Source: Diplodia intermedia (lineage: Eukaryota > Ascomycota > Dothideomycetes > Botryosphaeriales > Botryosphaeriaceae). From it: a stretch of 64,000 bases of DNA. The notes below the pieces were generated by a model. It had not been told where the DNA came from, ran no database searches, and was given only the letters and a program-made list of their open reading frames with translations. Every line of letters starts with the position of its first letter. Positions within the stretch are counted from its first letter, which is position 1. This document shows, in pieces, positions 44,201 to 51,404 of the stretch. Made by a program: the position numbers and the translations under genes. Where the stretch lies: assembly GCA_021495925.1 (NCBI GenBank), contig JAKEKT010000020.1:124001-188000 (forward strand), read 5' to 3'.

Positions 44201-47155
44201 CAACAGTGATTCTGACAGGGGCAAATCCGATGGTAGCGAAACCGATGATTCCGAGGCTGACTGCATAGAGTCAAAGGAAGCACTTTCGGACAGGGAGCTA
44301 GACGAAGTTGATGACAGCAGGTCCGATGATTCCGTGACCGACTCAGATACCGAAGACTCGGGGCTAGAGGGCGGCCTAGGTATGAGGTTGCTGAGCATGG
44401 TCGGAATGATCCGCATGGCAGAGGTAGAGCTCGAAGAAACGCTCTCAAAACTCCCCGAAGATTCCAAGATACTTGAAGCGATTTCAGGAGATGATGGCAA
44501 GAGCGTAGTGTCTGACGGCCCAATACCGATACTCAATGTGATGCCGATAAGGTCGGATGGAATCTCTGACGATGAGACCTCTCCTGGAGTGCTGGACGAT
44601 GCAGCAGTAGGTGCCGTGATAGTCGAAGGTTCCGAAGTGATGTCAGAGCTAGGGGCAGTGTCCCAGAACATGTCGCTTGTAACGAGTCCATCAGACGAGA
44701 ATGAATCCTGAGTACTGCTCGGAGGCGTGATACCACTCCAGAACATGTCGCTTGTGACCATGTCACCAGACGGGAATGAATCCTGGGTGCTGCTCGGAGG
44801 TGTAATATCACTCCAGAACATGTCGCTTGTGACCATCTCACCAGGCGGGAATGAATCTTGAGTACTGCTCGGAGGTGTAATATCACTCCAGAACATATCG
44901 CTTGTGACCATGTCACCAAGGGAGAGTGAACTCTGAGTACTGCTCGGAGGCTGGGAAATACCTGAGAGCATGCTGCTCGTGTCGATGCTTCCAGACGAGA
45001 ACGATTGCTGAGCACTGCTGGAAGGTTGGAATACACCTGGGAGCATGCTGCTCGTGTCGATGCTTCCAGACGAAAACGATTCCTGAGCACTGCTGGAAGG
45101 TTGGACAACACCCCAGAACATGCTACTCGAGGTAGAACTGCTCGGAGGCGGGACAACACCCCAGAACATGCTACTCGAGGTAGAACTGCTCGGAGGCGGG
45201 ACAACACCCCAGAACATGCTACTCGAGGAAGAGCTGCTTGAAGGAGGGACGACACCCCCGAACATACTACTGGACGTGTCCGACTGGATACTTCCACTCG
45301 ACGCATAGGTGACAGTCGAGAATCCTGATGGGCTAGACTGCACACTACTGGAAGAGAGGCTGGTACGGAAGGGGCCGCCTGGAACAAGATTCGTCATGCC
45401 GATGCTAACGATGTTCATGATGCTCGAAGAAGAGCTGGTGGATGGGAGCCCCGAATCGGCGTTCGATGAGGCGCTGATGGTCGTAGCGGAACTGCTGGTT
45501 GAGGAAAGCACCGCACTGGACGACAGACTGCTGAGGACATTGCCGCTAACGGAGACCGATATAGCACTGATGCCGGGTGACCCGGAACTGGCAGCTCCAA
45601 AGCTGCTTGACGAAAGATCTGCGGCAGTGCTGCTCGAGGGGAAGTTGCTGTTGATGGTAGTGCTGCCTAATGATTCAAATGCGCTTAAGGAAATGGATCC
45701 CCCAATGTTGCTCGAAGGGGAAAGGGTGTTTGCCTGCGAGCTGCTCGAAGGAACTCCAGTAGATGATCCCTGGGTATTCAAGGAAGAGAACTCAGACTCT
45801 ACAGTACTACCGAGAGAGCTTGTCGAGCTGGTCGCAAACAAATCGGATGTGGAGAGGGAAGAGACAGACGACGACGGGAACCCTGGAATGCCACTCGAAC
45901 TGAAACCAGATTCCGAGGTGCTGGATGTTTCGAAAATGGGCCCACTTGAGCTGAGTGTGCTGAACCCGAAAGTGTTTGAAAAGGTCGACAATCCAGGAGC
46001 AGAAGAGGAGCTTTCAAAGTTTGGGAATCCGCTGGAGCTTCCCGTAGAAGGTTCGCCACTGCTTGAAGAAGTCAAACCGCCAGGTGATGTGAAGCCCGAC
46101 GGCGTGCTTCCAAATGTGGACTGTTCACTGGCACCAAGTGTGCTGGATCCCGACACCGCATTGGTAGCACCCGGGCCTACAATCTGGCCGAGGGAGTTGG
46201 TAGAGGATGACGGGTTACTTGAACTTGCGGTGTTATCTCCGACGTTGCCCAGAGAGCTTGTGGTGGAAAGTGTCTCCAGAGACAACGATTGAGTTCCCGA
46301 GGTCGGTTGCCCACTCGAGGCAACGGTGCTAAATCCGGAGCTCGGGAAGGTTGAAATCAGAGTGGAGCTTCCAGAGCCGGACTGACCATTCGGAATAGAT
46401 GTGCTGGCCGAAAAACTGCCAATCGAGCTCCCGACGCTGGATGGTCCGAAGCCTGAAGGGAGTGTGGAGCTGGTTGTGGAAAACAAAGCACTGGGCAGGC
46501 TGCTGGATGAGCTTCCAGTAGTGACGGATCCACTGGATGTCGATAAAGTCCCGAAGCTCTGTTGTTCCAATGGGATAGAAGTTGAGGACGATACAGTCGG
46601 TATACCTTGGGCTCCCGAAAATACAGACGAGGACCCAGAGGAAGTAGATGAGGATATAGAAAAAGGCAGTAAAGTTGACTGATCAGGAGAGAGACTGAAG
46701 GTGAAACCAGCGGAGCCGCTTGCAGAGGTGAAGCTGGGGATTGGGAAGTTGGTGGGCAGACTGGAAACAGAAGGCGGGAATGTTGCGCTTGGAAAGACGA
46801 TGGTCGTGGTCGGAAGTGTCGAAGAGGCGAGCGAAGATCGTGTCTGGCCCGTCTGGCCGGGTCGATCGGTGGTGATAGTCTGGGACGAGACGAGGGTGGT
46901 TGTTGTGCTCCCGGTAACGAGGGAGTCGAGGCGTGTCGGAACATCGGTGACGGTCAAGGTGAGACCGGGGAAGACAGCAAACTGGGTCGGCCGTCGAACC
47001 AAGGTTTCGACAAGGATGGGTTGCAACAGCACCTGGACTTCAACGTCGATCTCCAGAATGCGGTAGGGACTGGTGTCTGCGCCTTGGCGCGGCCTCAGGG
47101 CTGCGCCAGCCACGAAGGGCAGCAGCAGGCCTCCAACGAGGCCCCGTATGATCAT
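32297..47155 (-). CDS. Giant secreted repeat protein, 4952 residues, single exon
   Basis: One uninterrupted frame of 4953 codons. I take the ATG at 47153-47155 as start; the frame is also open four codons upstream, with no ATG there. Residues 1-20 are a signal peptide (MIIRGLVGGLLLPFVAGAAL), then RPRQ and a short non-repetitive segment to about residue 85. After that come, in order: a Ser/Thr-rich mucin-like zone with MFW-containing repeats (to about 1050); 23-residue repeats of the type LPTNVPIDSLVSQILGITTA (about 1100-2020); a long zone of pentapeptides such as GLPSL and ALPSV; a zone of VPSAA/GLPSA with recurrent LPLSALLPGLGLPGG; and a Pro/Ser/Thr/Asn-rich tail. The C-terminus ends PPPPRLRR with no GPI-type hydrophobic tail. 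On reading I find no Cys or Lys. No known domain. Probably a structural or surface protein outside the cell; function unknown. Confidence 0.85.
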   Translation of the reverse strand: MIIRGLVGGLLLPFVAGAALRPRQGADTSPYRILEIDVEVQVLLQPILVETLVRRPTQFAVFPGLTLTVTDVPTRLDSLVTGSTTTTLVSSQTITTDRPGQTGQTRSSLASSTLPTTTIVFPSATFPPSVSSLPTNFPIPSFTSASGSAGFTFSLSPDQSTLLPFSISSSTSSGSSSVFSGAQGIPTVSSSTSIPLEQQSFGTLSTSSGSVTTGSSSSSLPSALFSTTSSTLPSGFGPSSVGSSIGSFSASTSIPNGQSGSGSSTLISTFPSSGFSTVASSGQPTSGTQSLSLETLSTTSSLGNVGDNTASSSNPSSSTNSLGQIVGPGATNAVSGSSTLGASEQSTFGSTPSGFTSPGGLTSSSSGEPSTGSSSGFPNFESSSSAPGLSTFSNTFGFSTLSSSGPIFETSSTSESGFSSSGIPGFPSSSVSSLSTSDLFATSSTSSLGSTVESEFSSLNTQGSSTGVPSSSSQANTLSPSSNIGGSISLSAFESLGSTTINSNFPSSSTAADLSSSSFGAASSGSPGISAISVSVSGNVLSSLSSSAVLSSTSSSATTISASSNADSGLPSTSSSSSIMNIVSIGMTNLVPGGPFRTSLSSSSVQSSPSGFSTVTYASSGSIQSDTSSSMFGGVVPPSSSSSSSSMFWGVVPPPSSSTSSSMFWGVVPPPSSSTSSSMFWGVVQPSSSAQESFSSGSIDTSSMLPGVFQPSSSAQQSFSSGSIDTSSMLSGISQPPSSTQSSLSLGDMVTSDMFWSDITPPSSTQDSFPPGEMVTSDMFWSDITPPSSTQDSFPSGDMVTSDMFWSGITPPSSTQDSFSSDGLVTSDMFWDTAPSSDITSEPSTITAPTAASSSTPGEVSSSEIPSDLIGITLSIGIGPSDTTLLPSSPEIASSILESSGSFESVSSSSTSAMRIIPTMLSNLIPRPPSSPESSVSESVTESSDLLSSTSSSSLSESASFDSMQSASESSVSLPSDLPLSESLLSDLTSLLTDTLLTESLTDTLTDSLLPSDSLASLTLPVSELPSLTAPSLAEPTLTLPMETGSIPLESLTSSSTTARPVGPGGIPLPNSNLVMWPGFSRSRNPSLAVSLSVGVGLSVPLTGLPLPTNIPISSLLSQLLPGLSLPTNLATPVQSLLSEVLGVTSALPTNVPIDSLVSEILGITTALPSLPTNVPIDSLVSQILGITTALPILPTNVPIDSLVSEILGLTTAVPGLPTGIPIDSLVSQILGITTALPGLPTNVPIDSLVSQILGITTALPGLPTGVPIDSLVSQILGITTALPGLPTNVPIDSLVSQLLGVTTALPLPTNLPVDSLVSQVLGITTALPVDSLISQILGLTTALSLPTNIPADSLISQLLGITSALPPLPTNVPVESLVSQLLGITTVLPGLATDLPVSSLLSEILGITSILPSLPLPLPTPTIPLDSVLSDLLGVGTGLPNLTVPLTLPNGLPTSLPLDEIISNVLGLTTILPGLSLPLPSITIPLSLPNGLPTDIPLESLVSGLLGVTALVPPLSLPTNLPLPSVPIESLISELLGITTALPNLSLALPTNLPVESLVSELVGIVTALPTLAVALPTNIPVEELISDILGLTSVLPLPTNLPLDPLISDLLDFTTALPNLPLTLPTNVPLDSLLSSLLGLGTAPPGLPLTLPTSLPLDSLLSDLLGITSAIPGLTLPTILPTNVPLESLVSDLLGLPTALPGLSLPISLPLPTNVLEPVESLVSELLALPTGVPGLEAVDSLVSELLALPTGVLRLDPVNSLVSDLLALPTGLPGLAPVNSLVSQLLALPTGLPGLVSDLLALPTGVVDLSPVNSLVSGLLGLPTGLPGLESVGALVSDLLALPTAATNLAPVETVLSELLGVVTALPNLSLPLPLPTNIPIESLVSQLLDITAALPALPTDAALNSLVSELLGIPTALPALSLPLPTLSLPLPTDLAVDSVLSDVLGALPTNIPLQSVLSDLLGPLPTNVPLESVLSDLLGGTLPTGLPSNLPVESIVSDLLGATSLLGGLATGLPALPLTNLLPLPSISVGLPLSISLGVPPLSLAPINLPSLLAGVSALPTAVVPAVSSVLDGVGGAVDSLLQTAPAVASSVLADVNSIVQGLLPTDPVAAISALETLLPSLGLPALSLPLGGLPSLGLPTAGLPSLGLPTAGLPSLGLPGLNVPPGELPSIGLPILSDLSLLQDVLPTALPQLSSIVNGIGSLPTALLSDPAALSSLVSDIGNVAGALPSAVLPIVSNLLSDLLSPPTGAPGLGPLTGLPINLPSGLPTGIPPLLPSAPLPSNPGELVSLLNSVLPNAPLPSNPGALVSALTSVLPSLGVPLPTNPVDVPGALSSILANPNLNSIVPTAALQSALSSLQLLPSALPSLLAPGGGLLPSLPVGSLLPSLPVGSLLPSLPVGSLLPSLPVSNLLPSLPLGGGGLLPPAAAPSLGINIPLSLSLGLPGIPLITAPGGGTALLPLPSNAAGLSSLVSVILPSGAPVASLLGNPPALSSVLSQVGLPVVLPSAGGLLPSVGLPLPLSSALAPLNLPSLLGLAPLGGSTGVPAAGLPSVGLPGGGGGLLPSVGLPSVALPSVALPSGGGLLPSIALPSVALPSVALPSVALPSGGGLLPSVGLPSIALPSVALPSGGGLLPSIGLPSVALPSVALPSAGGLLPSIALPSIALPSNGGILPSIGLPLSSALAPLNLPSLLGGLQPSSAGGLPSIGLPSASLPSGAGLLPSIGLPSVALPTIASGGPLPSIGLPLSSALAPLNLPSLLGGLLPGGAGSPSSAGLPSIAPSVGQPSLGLPSGVGLPSVPLPTGNGLPTGLQPIGLPSGNGLPSIQLPSGLNLPSAGLPGLSSIGLPSQLGLPSLGPSLLPSVLSSLGAVLPSLGAALPSLGLSLGPGLSLGPGGLLGLPNNNGAPPSSSTTPPRVVPSNLPTALGSQLPTSQLPSLNSFGLPIPSASLPISAQLPPVGLPSGLPSVGLPLSAVLPSLGLPSLGGLPSGQLPSIGLPSVTPSLGLPSLGLPSLGLPSLGLPSLGLPSLGLPSGALPSIGLPGLGQASSASIPSGAASSHPASPGLPSLGLPSLGLPSLGLPSLGLPSLLGVPPSTGVPSAAIPSVGGGGLAPTAALPSPGLPSLGLPSLGLPSLGLSAGILPSLGASIALPSLGLPSLGLPSLGLPGGGLLGQPNNNNNPSSIISPSPLPTRSSSSIAAPALPSSIPPSIIPSNPASNLASAILPSTPSSGGLLPPPAITLLAPLLPGLASTNAPLASALGQLQDPSGGGGVSALAGQLASNAPLASQVGQVLASLLPSTGGIALPSLGLPGLGLPGLGGSSPPPQNPAPQSGGGAVPTAGLPSGALPSGALPSGAPPSGGLPSAAVPSAGLLPGLGLPSIGLPSLGLSLGAAPSIGLGLPSLGLPGLLGQPAAPSPSVGSPAAPSQSATRLPSAALPSVGAPSAAVPSAGLPSAAVPSVGLPVPSAGVPSIALPSAAVPSAGVSLPNALSNLGLPSIASPSTGGGGLLGLPLPSVALPSVGLPLSALLPGLGFPGAAPSAALPSAGVVSSARPSSAALPSAAVPSAAVPSAGLPSAGLPSAGLPSAGLPTAGVPSAGVPSAGVPSAGVPSAGLPLSALLPGLGLPGGTSSAAVPSAAVPLPLSALLPGLGLPGGASSAAVHSTSVPSAAIPSAAVPSAAVPSAAVPSVAVPSAAVPTANLPSAGVPSAGLPLSALLPGLGFPGGGGASSAAVHSTTVPSATIPSAAVPSAAVPSAAVPSAAVPSVAIPSANLPSAGVPSAGLPLSALLPGLGLPGVPSAGLPLSALLPGLGLPGGAPSVATPSVGVPSAGIPSAGLPLPLSALLPGLGLPGAAPSAAASSAGVSSARPSSATLPSAGAPSVGLPLSVILPGLGLPGGAPSAAVPSAGMSSTRPSSAALPSSAALPSAGSPSVSLPLSALLPGLGLPGGAPSAALPNSGAPIASVPSAGLPGASIPNAGPSSAAPSSVLPSAGVPSSGLGNTALAPISVSNIGLPSGGLPQISLPGAGVPSGAPSSAALPSAGTPSVSHSVGLPSAGLPSVAPPSAVLPSAGLPGASVPNAGLPGAAPSSAALPSAALPSAALPSAALPSAALPSAVLPSAVLPSAVLPSAGLPSAVLPSAGLPSLGLPSGLSNLGLPSVNLGLSALPSIAVPSGGGLLGLPGIGLPGAGSPNSGLPVAQPTAGVPVAAPSSSVHVSSAGLPSAAPPSVGVPSAGIPSVAPPSAPAFSLGASVSAGASIAPSVGPPSAAVPSGGLPSTHLSSAAIPSLSVSLGLPVGLPGLIPAPNTALAPMAPSAATPAHISSSPLSSNAFSSPLGASVPNLGAPLPTDLPNPPDTTPEPELPFTLGLLPTVFPGDPPGITTAMPDIEAYLAQLSPTELAQLFSDLPTEAPYLIAPVNSAASNLVAAASQGVSVVLPSAAAVASNPVVNLLNSVLGPAQLASGAVSLRLSSTPVAGSGLNLVSTTAAPSAVAALQSNLGNLLNLGLGVGLSLGPSGQPGATNNPGGLNLGLGLSLAPAPSATPTLGLTLAPGGAQVSAPGVGLSLGLGGLFPSAPAVAAPAASAPPAGGSAPSAAVPSVPGSPVAPVLLPSSSLAAVNNNNNNNNPLGALATLLGAPAPAPAVPPAAAQASSNAPVVLPSGPGPVVLPSTANAPVLLPSGPGPVVLPSSAHPPVGLPSTTAAAALSSSSSPAANNNPLSALLPGPGLLGAPPPSAVAAPAASSSSSSSSPAALPASLGAPVVNPLSVAPAAPAPTTTTTSTAAAAANPLSALLPGLFNPAPSVAPPSASAALSASASVTAGLGLGLGPSVAPGTPASPPAVSSSVRPSSSSPSSPLPAIPSSSSSGPGLVPAAAVPSTLLTTTRPTSTSTTATATATVPPSSSSSTLLTTTRPTTASSSSTRPVPTTANILNNLLGIPPPPRLRR
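34740..40760 (-). repeat. Pentapeptide-coding arrays, 15-bp minisatellite
   Basis: Arrays of 15-bp units, interrupted by non-repetitive linkers, encode pentapeptides of the form hydrophobic-Pro-Ser-hydrophobic-small. Clear runs are at 34740-34875 (gcacttggaaggacg type), 35820-35935 (gcagcactgggtaca type) and 38040-38130. At 39900-40010 a 27-33 bp variant encodes LLPSLPVGS. Longer super-units place LPLSALLPGLGLPGG between runs, at least eight times in 35300-36600. Confidence 0.9.
41090..43870 (-). repeat. 69-bp coding repeats (23-residue amphipathic units)
   Basis: Tandem units of about 69 bp encode LPTN-x-P-hydrophobic-x-SLVS-x-hydrophobic-LG followed by ITTALPG. The units at 43260-43720 are almost identical to each other and become more diverged and variably spaced towards 41100. 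Conserved positions are Pro-Thr-Asn at the start and Ser-Leu-hydrophobic-Ser in the middle. Confidence 0.9.
44650..45270 (-). repeat. 75-bp and 48-bp coding repeats with Met-Phe-Trp motif
   Basis: At 45119-45264 a 48-bp unit repeated about three times encodes MFWGVVPPPSSSTSSS. At 44650-45110 a related 75-bp unit encodes MFWSDITPPSSTQDSF plus nine more residues, with variants MLPG and MLSG. The two unit types share the DNA word ccagaacatg and probably derive from one another. Confidence 0.88.
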
Positions 47156-49375
47156 TGTTAGCACCAATTCGATCGCAAGCTACCTACGATTAGCAACGGC
47201 GGAAAGAGCGTGAGACGGCTGCCTTGAACGAATGCGGCAAGCCGAAGGAGCGAGGAAACGAAAGGACGGGCGTGTGCTGGAGGAGCAACCCAAAATCCAC
47301 CGGGACGAGTGCAGTCAGACGAGGCTGGTCGCCCGGGCATTGGCAACATTTTACATCTCGACAAGTGGCTTTGCGGCGTCGCAGGCGGTGGAAAAATGCA
47401 ATCATCAAAACAAATTGGCATCGACTGGCATGGCGTGCCCACACGAGCTAGTTCCCTTTCGTAACGTGCAACAGCAGGCGGCGAGGCAGACGGGTTGGAA
47501 TGAAGGCGGAAATGGAAATGTCCATGGCGGAAAATGAGGCATGTCTTCACGTTGCACCGGAGAAGTCGACTGTCCGCGCAGCGCAGCAGCAGCGGCTTGC
47601 GCCGGTTGGGATTTCCACGAGACACAGATGGATGCAGTGGAGGTGTAGAGTGCAGCGGGACGAGGTGGTGTGGGCGAAGAAAAGGCTCCACGTGTCTTGG
47701 CTCGCTTGGCAACGGCACGGCACGGCTGCTCCCGCACCACCATTCCTTCCCTCTCCTCGGACATTCCTCCGGCCCAATGTTTATTCTCCGTCGAGTTCCA
47801 GCCCACGAGTGGCGCTGGCATGGCGCCTGTCCCCCGCCATTATCGGCCTAGCTTTGTACTACAGTTGGCTTTTTGCCCCAGGTCTGCCCGGCTTGTGCTA
47901 CAATCGCTTTATCCTTGTCCAATCCGACCTTGAACTGGTGAGCAGTTTGTAGAACTCTAAGCCCTACATCGTCATTTCAACCGAGATAGATATGCGCGAC
48001 ATGGAAAGGATTGACTGTGCGACCCACCATGCTGCAGTCTTTGCACATGCACTACAAAACGGGGGCCCGCACGCCGTCCATTGCCCGTTGCCGCAGTTGC
48101 CCATGCTATCGCAAGCCCGGCGCCTTCACTGTATCCCAGGCAACATAAAAAACCCTCGAACCCGCAGAATGCCGTCCGCATCTTCAGTAAAGCTGGAAGC
48201 CATCGACCGAATGGCAACGCCCACCTCCCTGTCGGCACCTACGCGCGGCCTGTCTACATTCTTGCCGCTTTTGCCATCGCCCCATGGGCACAGAGCCAAC
48301 TTCCTTTCCATACCTCGTCTGCGTCCTCCACCTTCATAGTACGCGTTTAAAGTGGAGCTCTCCAAAGAGACCTGTTAATTAGCACAACACCTGTGGAGCC
48401 TCCAGAGAGTACGCGAGCTTCATTGCTACCACTGAGCGTCCATTCCGTCATCTCTTGGGTCAGGTACTGCGCTGACAGAGGCTAATCAGATACCGTCCTA
48501 CACTCAAGTACTCCCGTCCTCCGAAGCGACCCCAAGCTAGTAGAGATGTTCCACTAATCTGGGCAGTTGAATATAATTCACGATCTGCGGGAGGACCAGT
48601 TTCTTGTGTCACCCGCCGTGGGAGGTACTTGAAGCAAAAAATAGAATCTTTGTCCGCCCACCAACCTCTCCAAATGTCTCCTGACTTCGCTCTTCTTCCA
48701 ACTCGCCCTATTTGATGTTTGCTCTGCGTAGGCTTCCAGTCTCGCCACGCCTAAGTTATGGCCTGGAACTCTTCGAAGGGAAGGAGAATGCCGAGGGCGG
48801 CCAGGCAGGTGGGCGGGAGATCAGGCGCACTGCCGCACGCGTGTTGATGGTGACGGTCGATATATGGGCACAGCGCGAGCGACACGCAGAGTGGTGCAGC
48901 TAGCGGGGGCGATTTGCGTGGAGATTCGCGCGTTGGAGGAATGGTGTGGGGGTGGAGGTGGTGTTGGGGTTGGAAGAGGTGGGGTGGAGCGTTTGGATAT
49001 GTGCTGGCGGAGGTGGGACGGTGGGCGAGAGTTGGTGATTTGCTTCGAAAGCAGGCCATGATCGGTTTACGCGTCGGCGCACCAGAGTGAGCAGGTCCAG
49101 ACGCGCCGGTGACGGACGCGTGAAACAGCCGCGTGCCAGTGAAGGCAGGCTCTGCGTTGGGGAAAGAGCATTTTCCTGGGGATTTTAAGCCTAAGCAGCG
49201 ACGCTTCCTCCCAACGCAACGAGAGGGCGGGGCTCGACGGGGTCAGTAAGTCAGCGTTGTCGTAGTACGGCTCATGTGGCTCATTCGTGGGCTGCCGAGT
49301 CGCCATCCCAAAGGCGCCGTAGAGGCTTGAACCAAGCAGTAACCATTGCGGAGGTCACGTAACAGGGCCATATCC
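47156..49375. other. Intergenic region of 2.2 kb upstream of the giant gene
   Basis: No supported gene. Frames of up to 186 codons on both strands overlap each other and show no motif. At 48561-48573 the word gggcagttgaata repeats the end of palindromic repeat copy 2 but no second arm follows, so at most a fragment is present. Confidence 0.45.
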
Positions 49376-49445
49376 GGGTGCGAGTGGTGCAGTCGCTACA
49401 ACTAAAGTCCACTGGCCCTCGGTTCGATCCCGGGGTGCGCATCCA
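49376..49445 (+). tRNA. tRNA-like sequence, probably a tRNA pseudogene or Pol III element
   Basis: The ends pair as a 7-bp acceptor stem (GGGTGCG at 49376 with CGCATCC before A49445, one G-T pair). A box-A-like word TGGTGCAGTCG lies near 49385 and a box-B-like word GGTTCGATCCC near 49430, and the T-arm pairs CTCGG with CCGGG. A run of 10 T follows 17 bases downstream. Against a functional tRNA: only 70 bases, two surplus bases between T-stem and acceptor, and no acceptable D-arm or anticodon arm. A decayed tRNA or small Pol III transcript is more likely than an active tRNA. Confidence 0.35.
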
Positions 49446-49462
49446 GTGGTGTGTTTAGTATC

Positions 49463-49472
49463 TTTTTTTTTT
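49463..49472 (+). terminator. T10 tract, possible Pol III terminator
   Basis: Ten consecutive T on the plus strand, 17 bases after the tRNA-like 3' end. That position and length suit RNA polymerase III termination. Its meaning depends on the tRNA-like unit being transcribed. Confidence 0.35.
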
Positions 49473-50139
49473 GTCTTTGTCTTGTCTCTCACTGCTGCGG
49501 TTGTTGTTGATTCTCTGGTATCTCAGTGGGTCCGCCGGTGGCCACCACCAACACCACCACCACTAACATCCCAAGCATGGCGTCACTAGGCTTTTGTGAA
49601 CTTAGACGTAGCAACATGCTCTCGATTATGCGTTTGCGGCGTTGTCACTGTTCTTACGTGGGGACCTTGCCCGGGGCATCGGATGTTGTGAATGGCAGCC
49701 CACACAAGTGGCTGTAAACACCGAAATTCGCGTGCCTGTTATTTGATGGACTGTGATGGATATCCATTAGCATCCGCATCTGATAAGTGATAGGTGAAAA
49801 CTCAGCCGGAAACGTTATTTCTGCAGACTATGTCTCGTTCTGGGCTGTATGAGATCTTGACAGCCTCATCTCGCCTCACCCACCAACCCTGTCACTTTCC
49901 TCCCGCGTCACCCGCTGACTCACGTGGCAGTTTCAAGCCCGGCAGCTTCCTTTTTAGTCCGGTAGAAGCTTGGACTACAAGTATCTTACCTCGTTGGCTT
50001 CCGACCATCCTTCTTCAACACTGTCGAATAGTCGGCAACCTCAACGCCGCTCTACGAGCACGCCTCTTTCTTCTGCCTCGCTGCACCAACCAACGCCAGA
50101 CATACGCAGCAGTCGGATCGGTGCTCCGTTTTGCTAGCC
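49473..50139. other. Intergenic region before the BTB gene
   Basis: No gene called. The last 200 bases are pyrimidine-rich with short CA words, as expected of the BTB gene's leader. Confidence 0.45.
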
Positions 50140-51404
50140 ATGGCGTCGTCACCCTCACCCGCCGTACGGGTCACCAACTACCCACACACCTCAGTCAAGA
50201 TAGCCCCCGAGCCCGACCTCACCGTTCGTGTCTACGAATACCAGGACGTCTATGCGCCACATGGCCAGCTCCCTCCAATCAAGTGCGTCACCGACTATGC
50301 CGTCTCGAAGGCGGTGTTGCGCGCAAACTCGGAACTCTTCAACAAGATGCTCGGTGGCGGCTGGAAGGAATCGACGGCCAAGCCATTGGAACTCAAGAAA
50401 AACGACTGGATCATGAACTTGGCCATGGAGATCTGGTTTCGTGTCTTCCACGGTGTGCCGATGACCGACGAGTGCTACAACGCGGACATTGCGGTGGCGT
50501 GGAGCATCGCGCGAGCGGGGCACATGTGGTTTCCGGCCGAGAAGCAGAGGGAGAACTTGATCAAGTGGTTCAAGAACTGGTACCAGAAGTGGGCAGAGAA
50601 GAACGTCAAGGGAAAAGATCTGGGCGGAAACACGATCTTCCGAGACTACAAGCTGGCGCAGGTAATCCTGTATCCATGTTGGGTGTTCGACCATGCGCCC
50701 GGCTTTGCGGCGGCGACGAAGTGGCTTGTGTACAACTCCATCTCGCACATCACCGAATCGAACCCGACGAAGCATCGCAAGCTGCATCTTCCTGCGCCCG
50801 TCATTCGTAAGTGTGCCCTTTTCTCCTTCAGAATGCTTACGCTGAAACTTTGTTAGAGCAGCTCAATGCTGCGAGAGGCCGTCTCAAGGGCTTGATGCAT
50901 GATCGCTTGTGGAAGCCGATCGAAGCTCCGCTCGGAGAGGCCGAGTGTGAATGCAAGGAAAAGACCCTCTTCCTCTACCAGAAGGCTTTACTTGTTATCA
51001 ACGTCTGGCCGCTCGAGCGCACATTCTCCAAGACGAGCGTTGCAGGTCTCCTCACTCGGCTCAGGACGTTCGAGTACAAGACGGAGCACGAGCCCTGCGA
51101 TGACTGCTCAATCTCCTGTAAGTATGTTGTCAGCCATACCGTGGAATCGGTGAGCAAGCATTTCGATGGTCTTTGCCTGTTCTGCATGGCAAAGTCTGCG
51201 AAAGAGTCGCCGGATGGTGAAGACTGGTACTACTGGCATCATGATTGTATCAAGGACTGGGACAAGGACTGCCGCAGGGGAGGGGTCAGACATGGCGAAC
51301 CTACCTGGTATCATTCATACATGGGCGCCGCTCGGTACAAAGATGTGCGCGAGACCTGGTACAGAGAGCGTCGCGACGCGCCGCCGTCCAAATACAAGAG
51401 CTAG
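50140..51404 (+). CDS. BTB/POZ-domain protein with C-terminal Cys/His region
   Basis: Two exons, 50140-50806 and 50857-51404, join over a 50-base intron to 404 residues; the ATG at 50140 is the first in frame. Residues about 10-140 resemble the fungal BTB/POZ fold: a conserved-type VYEYQDVYA start, then VSKAVLRANSELFNKMLGGG, LELKKNDW, and a helical region with EIWFRVFHGV. BTB proteins dimerise and often act as Cul3 ubiquitin-ligase adaptors, but this lineage-expanded fungal type has no assigned substrate. The C-terminal part has clustered Cys and His (CDDCSISC, CLFCMAK, YYWHHDC) that could bind zinc. A GTAAGT word at about 51119 lies in open frame, so alternative splicing is possible. Confidence 0.8.

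Noticed and set aside
47156..47167. Starting the giant protein four codons upstream at 47167
   Set aside because: The codon there is TTG, not ATG. The ATG at 47155 directly begins a good signal peptide.
48561..48595. Fourth copy of the palindromic element
   Set aside because: Only 13 bases (gggcagttgaata) match one end and no inverted partner follows.
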